Below are positions 4,615-5,416 of a stretch of DNA of 5,416 nt, one piece after another; position 1 is the first letter of the stretch, and every line of letters begins with the position of its first letter. Under the pieces are notes generated by a model. The model was not told the DNA's origin and did no database searches. It saw only the letters and a program-made list of their open reading frames with translations. Origin of the DNA: DATLYH01 sp035575035 (GTDB taxonomy: Bacteria > Planctomycetota > Planctomycetia > Gemmatales > Gemmataceae); contig DATLYH010000071.1 of the NCBI GenBank assembly GCA_035575035.1, forward strand, positions 1 to 5,416. Direction: 5' to 3'. A program made the position numbers and the translations under genes.

Positions 4615-5205
4615 TCACGGCGTGCGGACCTCTTCGCCCCAGCCGATATCCTGGCGAGTCATCGGCAAGCGGAGCGCTTCCAGCGCGGGGTAGGCCAGGT
4701 GGAAGGCGCGCAGCCCGTCGGGGCGGACCAGGAAGCGGACCTGCGGGCGATACGGCGTCTCGCCGGGGCGGACGCTGGCCTGACGCCGGGTGATCATCTG
4801 CCGGACCGCCTGCACCAGCGGGTTGGCGTCGCCGCGCGGTGTCAATGCGGTTGTCGGGATGCGGAGCCGGGTCGGGTGAAGCACCACAGCACCGGCGGTG
4901 CATTCCACCTGGATAATCAAGTCACGGTTGCCGCTCAACCGGATCGGCCGGGGCGGCGGCTTGCCGGTGCCGCGCTCCGGAGGCCCCGCCCCCGCCACGC
5001 CGACTTCGGCCCCTTCCCCGGAGCCGCCCCCTTGGTTTCCGCTCTCTTCCTTCGCCGCAGCCGGTCCGCCTGCGCTGGACGAAGTCGGCGGGCGGCTGCC
5101 CCCGGCCGGTATCATTTGGCTGAAGGACGGCAGGGGCGGCTGCGGTTCCCTCGGTGCGGCCGCTGTGGTACCGGGGGCGGCGGTAGCGGACATTGGTCGT
5201 GACAT
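4615..5205 (-). CDS. Companion protein of the ExbD/MotB-like gene, unknown function (196 aa)
   Basis: I do not recognise a named family. Residues 1-95 are low complexity, rich in Pro, Gly, Ala and Ser (for example GGGSGEGAEVGVAGAG), and probably disordered. Residues about 95-190 look like a folded domain: strands LIIQVEC and AVVLHP, helix NPLVQAVRQMITRRQ, then VRFLVRPDGLRAFHLAYPAL. This matches in style the C-terminal domains of planctomycete proteins encoded next to ExbB/ExbD-type channels. No membrane helix or signal peptide is visible, which is unusual for such a partner. The product may be a soluble partner, or the gene may have lost an N-terminal membrane helix. The start at 5205 has GGGAG (5216-5220) 10 nt upstream; the ATG at 5193 has none. 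The stop lies 13 nt before the ATG of the downstream gene, so the two form an operon. A strong GC hairpin (5221-5254) abuts the ribosome binding site. Confidence 0.7.
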   Translation of the reverse strand: MSRPMSATAAPGTTAAAPREPQPPLPSFSQMIPAGGSRPPTSSSAGGPAAAKEESGNQGGGSGEGAEVGVAGAGPPERGTGKPPPRPIRLSGNRDLIIQVECTAGAVVLHPTRLRIPTTALTPRGDANPLVQAVRQMITRRQASVRPGETPYRPQVRFLVRPDGLRAFHLAYPALEALRLPMTRQDIGWGEEVRTP

Positions 5206-5220
5206 GGCACTGTCACTCCC

Positions 5221-5254
5221 GGCGCCGCGGCCGGATGACGCGCCGGCCGGCGCC
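5221..5254 (-). promoter_or_regulatory. GC-rich hairpin directly upstream of a ribosome binding site
   Basis: GGCGCC (5221-5226) and GGCCGG (5229-5234) pair with CCGGCCGGCGCC (5243-5254), leaving a 2-nt bulge and an 8-nt loop. That is 12 G-C pairs. On the minus-strand transcript the stem ends at the base next to the GGGAG ribosome binding site (5216-5220) of the 196-residue gene, so it could affect translation or mark an mRNA processing point. Confidence 0.45.
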
Positions 5255-5288
5255 CTCGCATCTGGGGCGGGATCAAGTGCCGGGTTTT

Positions 5289-5324
5289 CCGCGCGGTTGA
5301 GCCGCGAGCCGGCGGCGAGCGCGG
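5289..5324. repeat. Nested GC-rich inverted repeat
   Basis: The outer arms are CCGCGC (5289-5294) and GCGCGG (5319-5324). The inner arms are GCCGC (5301-5305) and GCGGC (5312-5316) with a 6-nt loop. The nesting suggests a folded repeat unit, but short GC inverted repeats are common by chance in such DNA. Confidence 0.35.
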
Positions 5325-5330
5325 GTGCAT

Positions 5331-5411
5331 TTGCCCCCTCACCCCTGCCCCTCTCCCCCTGTAGGGGAGAGGGGAGAAGAGTGGATCCCCTCTCCCCCTT
5401 AAAGGGGGCAA
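5331..5411. repeat. 81-bp composite REP-like palindromic repeat
   Basis: The outer inverted repeat is TTGCCCCCT (5331-5339) and AGGGGGCAA (5403-5411). Inside is a perfect 11-bp stem, CCCCTCTCCCC (5348-5358) with GGGGAGAGGGG (5364-5374), loop CTGTA. The motif CCCCTCTCCCCCT occurs twice as a direct repeat (5348-5360 and 5387-5399), so either copy can pair with the GGGGAGAGGGG strand. A small stem CCCCC/GGGGG (5394-5398 with 5404-5408) lies at the right end. CCCCTCTCCCC-type palindromes are widespread intergenic repeats in planctomycetes and other bacteria. The window ends 5 bp later, so the unit may be one of several. Confidence 0.65.
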
Positions 5412-5416
5412 GCGCT

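Larger units (their letters stand above)
5206..5416. other. Upstream noncoding region of the envelope operon, rich in palindromes
   Basis: No gene is supported in these 211 bp. From the operon outward there are a ribosome binding site (5216-5220), a GC hairpin (5221-5254), an inverted repeat (5289-5324) and an 81-bp composite palindromic repeat (5331-5411). An open minus-strand frame across the region is a by-product of high GC content. If a channel gene of this operon lies further right, the repeats would sit inside the operon; otherwise the promoter should be here. I cannot identify one. Confidence 0.55.

Noticed and set aside
3252..4793. Long open frame (513 codons) on the plus strand
   Set aside because: It starts inside the DUF1573 gene in another frame and runs antisense to the ExbD/MotB-like gene. 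Its translation has no recognisable domain, and its length follows from the lack of stops in GC-rich DNA opposite a real gene.
4501..5202. 233-codon plus-strand frame
   Set aside because: It is antisense to both genes of the envelope operon, and its translation is low complexity without domain features.
5112..5411. 99-codon minus-strand frame at the right edge
   Set aside because: It runs through the palindromic repeats and overlaps the start of the 196-residue gene in another frame. The composition reflects the repeats.

Overview
The window is GC-rich DNA that looks like a planctomycete, probably from the Gemmata group (Gemmatales). This rests on recognition of gene types, not on a database search. 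The pointers are an unusual aldehyde dehydrogenase known to me from Planctomycetes and Acidobacteria, a secreted DUF1573 protein, a pair of ExbD/MotB-like envelope genes with long linkers, and short palindromic repeats between and inside genes.

Layout from left to right. Positions 1-1428 (+) hold an aldehyde dehydrogenase that is cut by the left edge by perhaps only a couple of codons. Positions 1429-1687 have no supported gene. A 70-residue protein of unknown function lies at 1688-1900 (-), with a strong ribosome binding site that fixes its start and a 24-bp dyad just upstream. The divergent spacer 1901-2347 also holds a second, AT-rich perfect dyad (2063-2083) and a sigma70-like promoter (2269-2297). 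The promoter would drive a secreted DUF1573 protein at 2348-3337 (+). Two genes at 3501-4601 (-) and 4615-5205 (-), 13 nt apart, form an operon read right to left. The downstream gene encodes a one-pass membrane protein with an ExbD/MotB-like helix, a coiled coil and a C-terminal domain. The upstream gene encodes a soluble-looking companion with a low-complexity N-terminus. A MotA/TolQ/ExbB-type channel gene may lie beyond the right edge, but it is not in view. The right end (5206-5416) is noncoding and densely palindromic.

The most unusual content is a ~36-bp palindromic mini-element present twice (3345-3380 and 4062-4097, 34/36 identical). Each copy is flanked by its own direct repeat of host sequence: 24 bp in the first, which duplicates the 3' end and stop codon of the DUF1573 gene, and 13 bp in the second. 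The second copy sits inside the ExbD/MotB-like gene and, with its duplication, adds exactly 54 bp (18 codons) in frame at the junction between coiled coil and C-terminal domain. The palindrome has no stop codon in any of the six frames. This looks like an active or recently active palindromic element that tolerates or targets coding sequence, comparable in outcome to the Rickettsia palindromic elements but much smaller and with target duplications of different lengths. A separate 81-bp composite repeat sits at 5331-5411.
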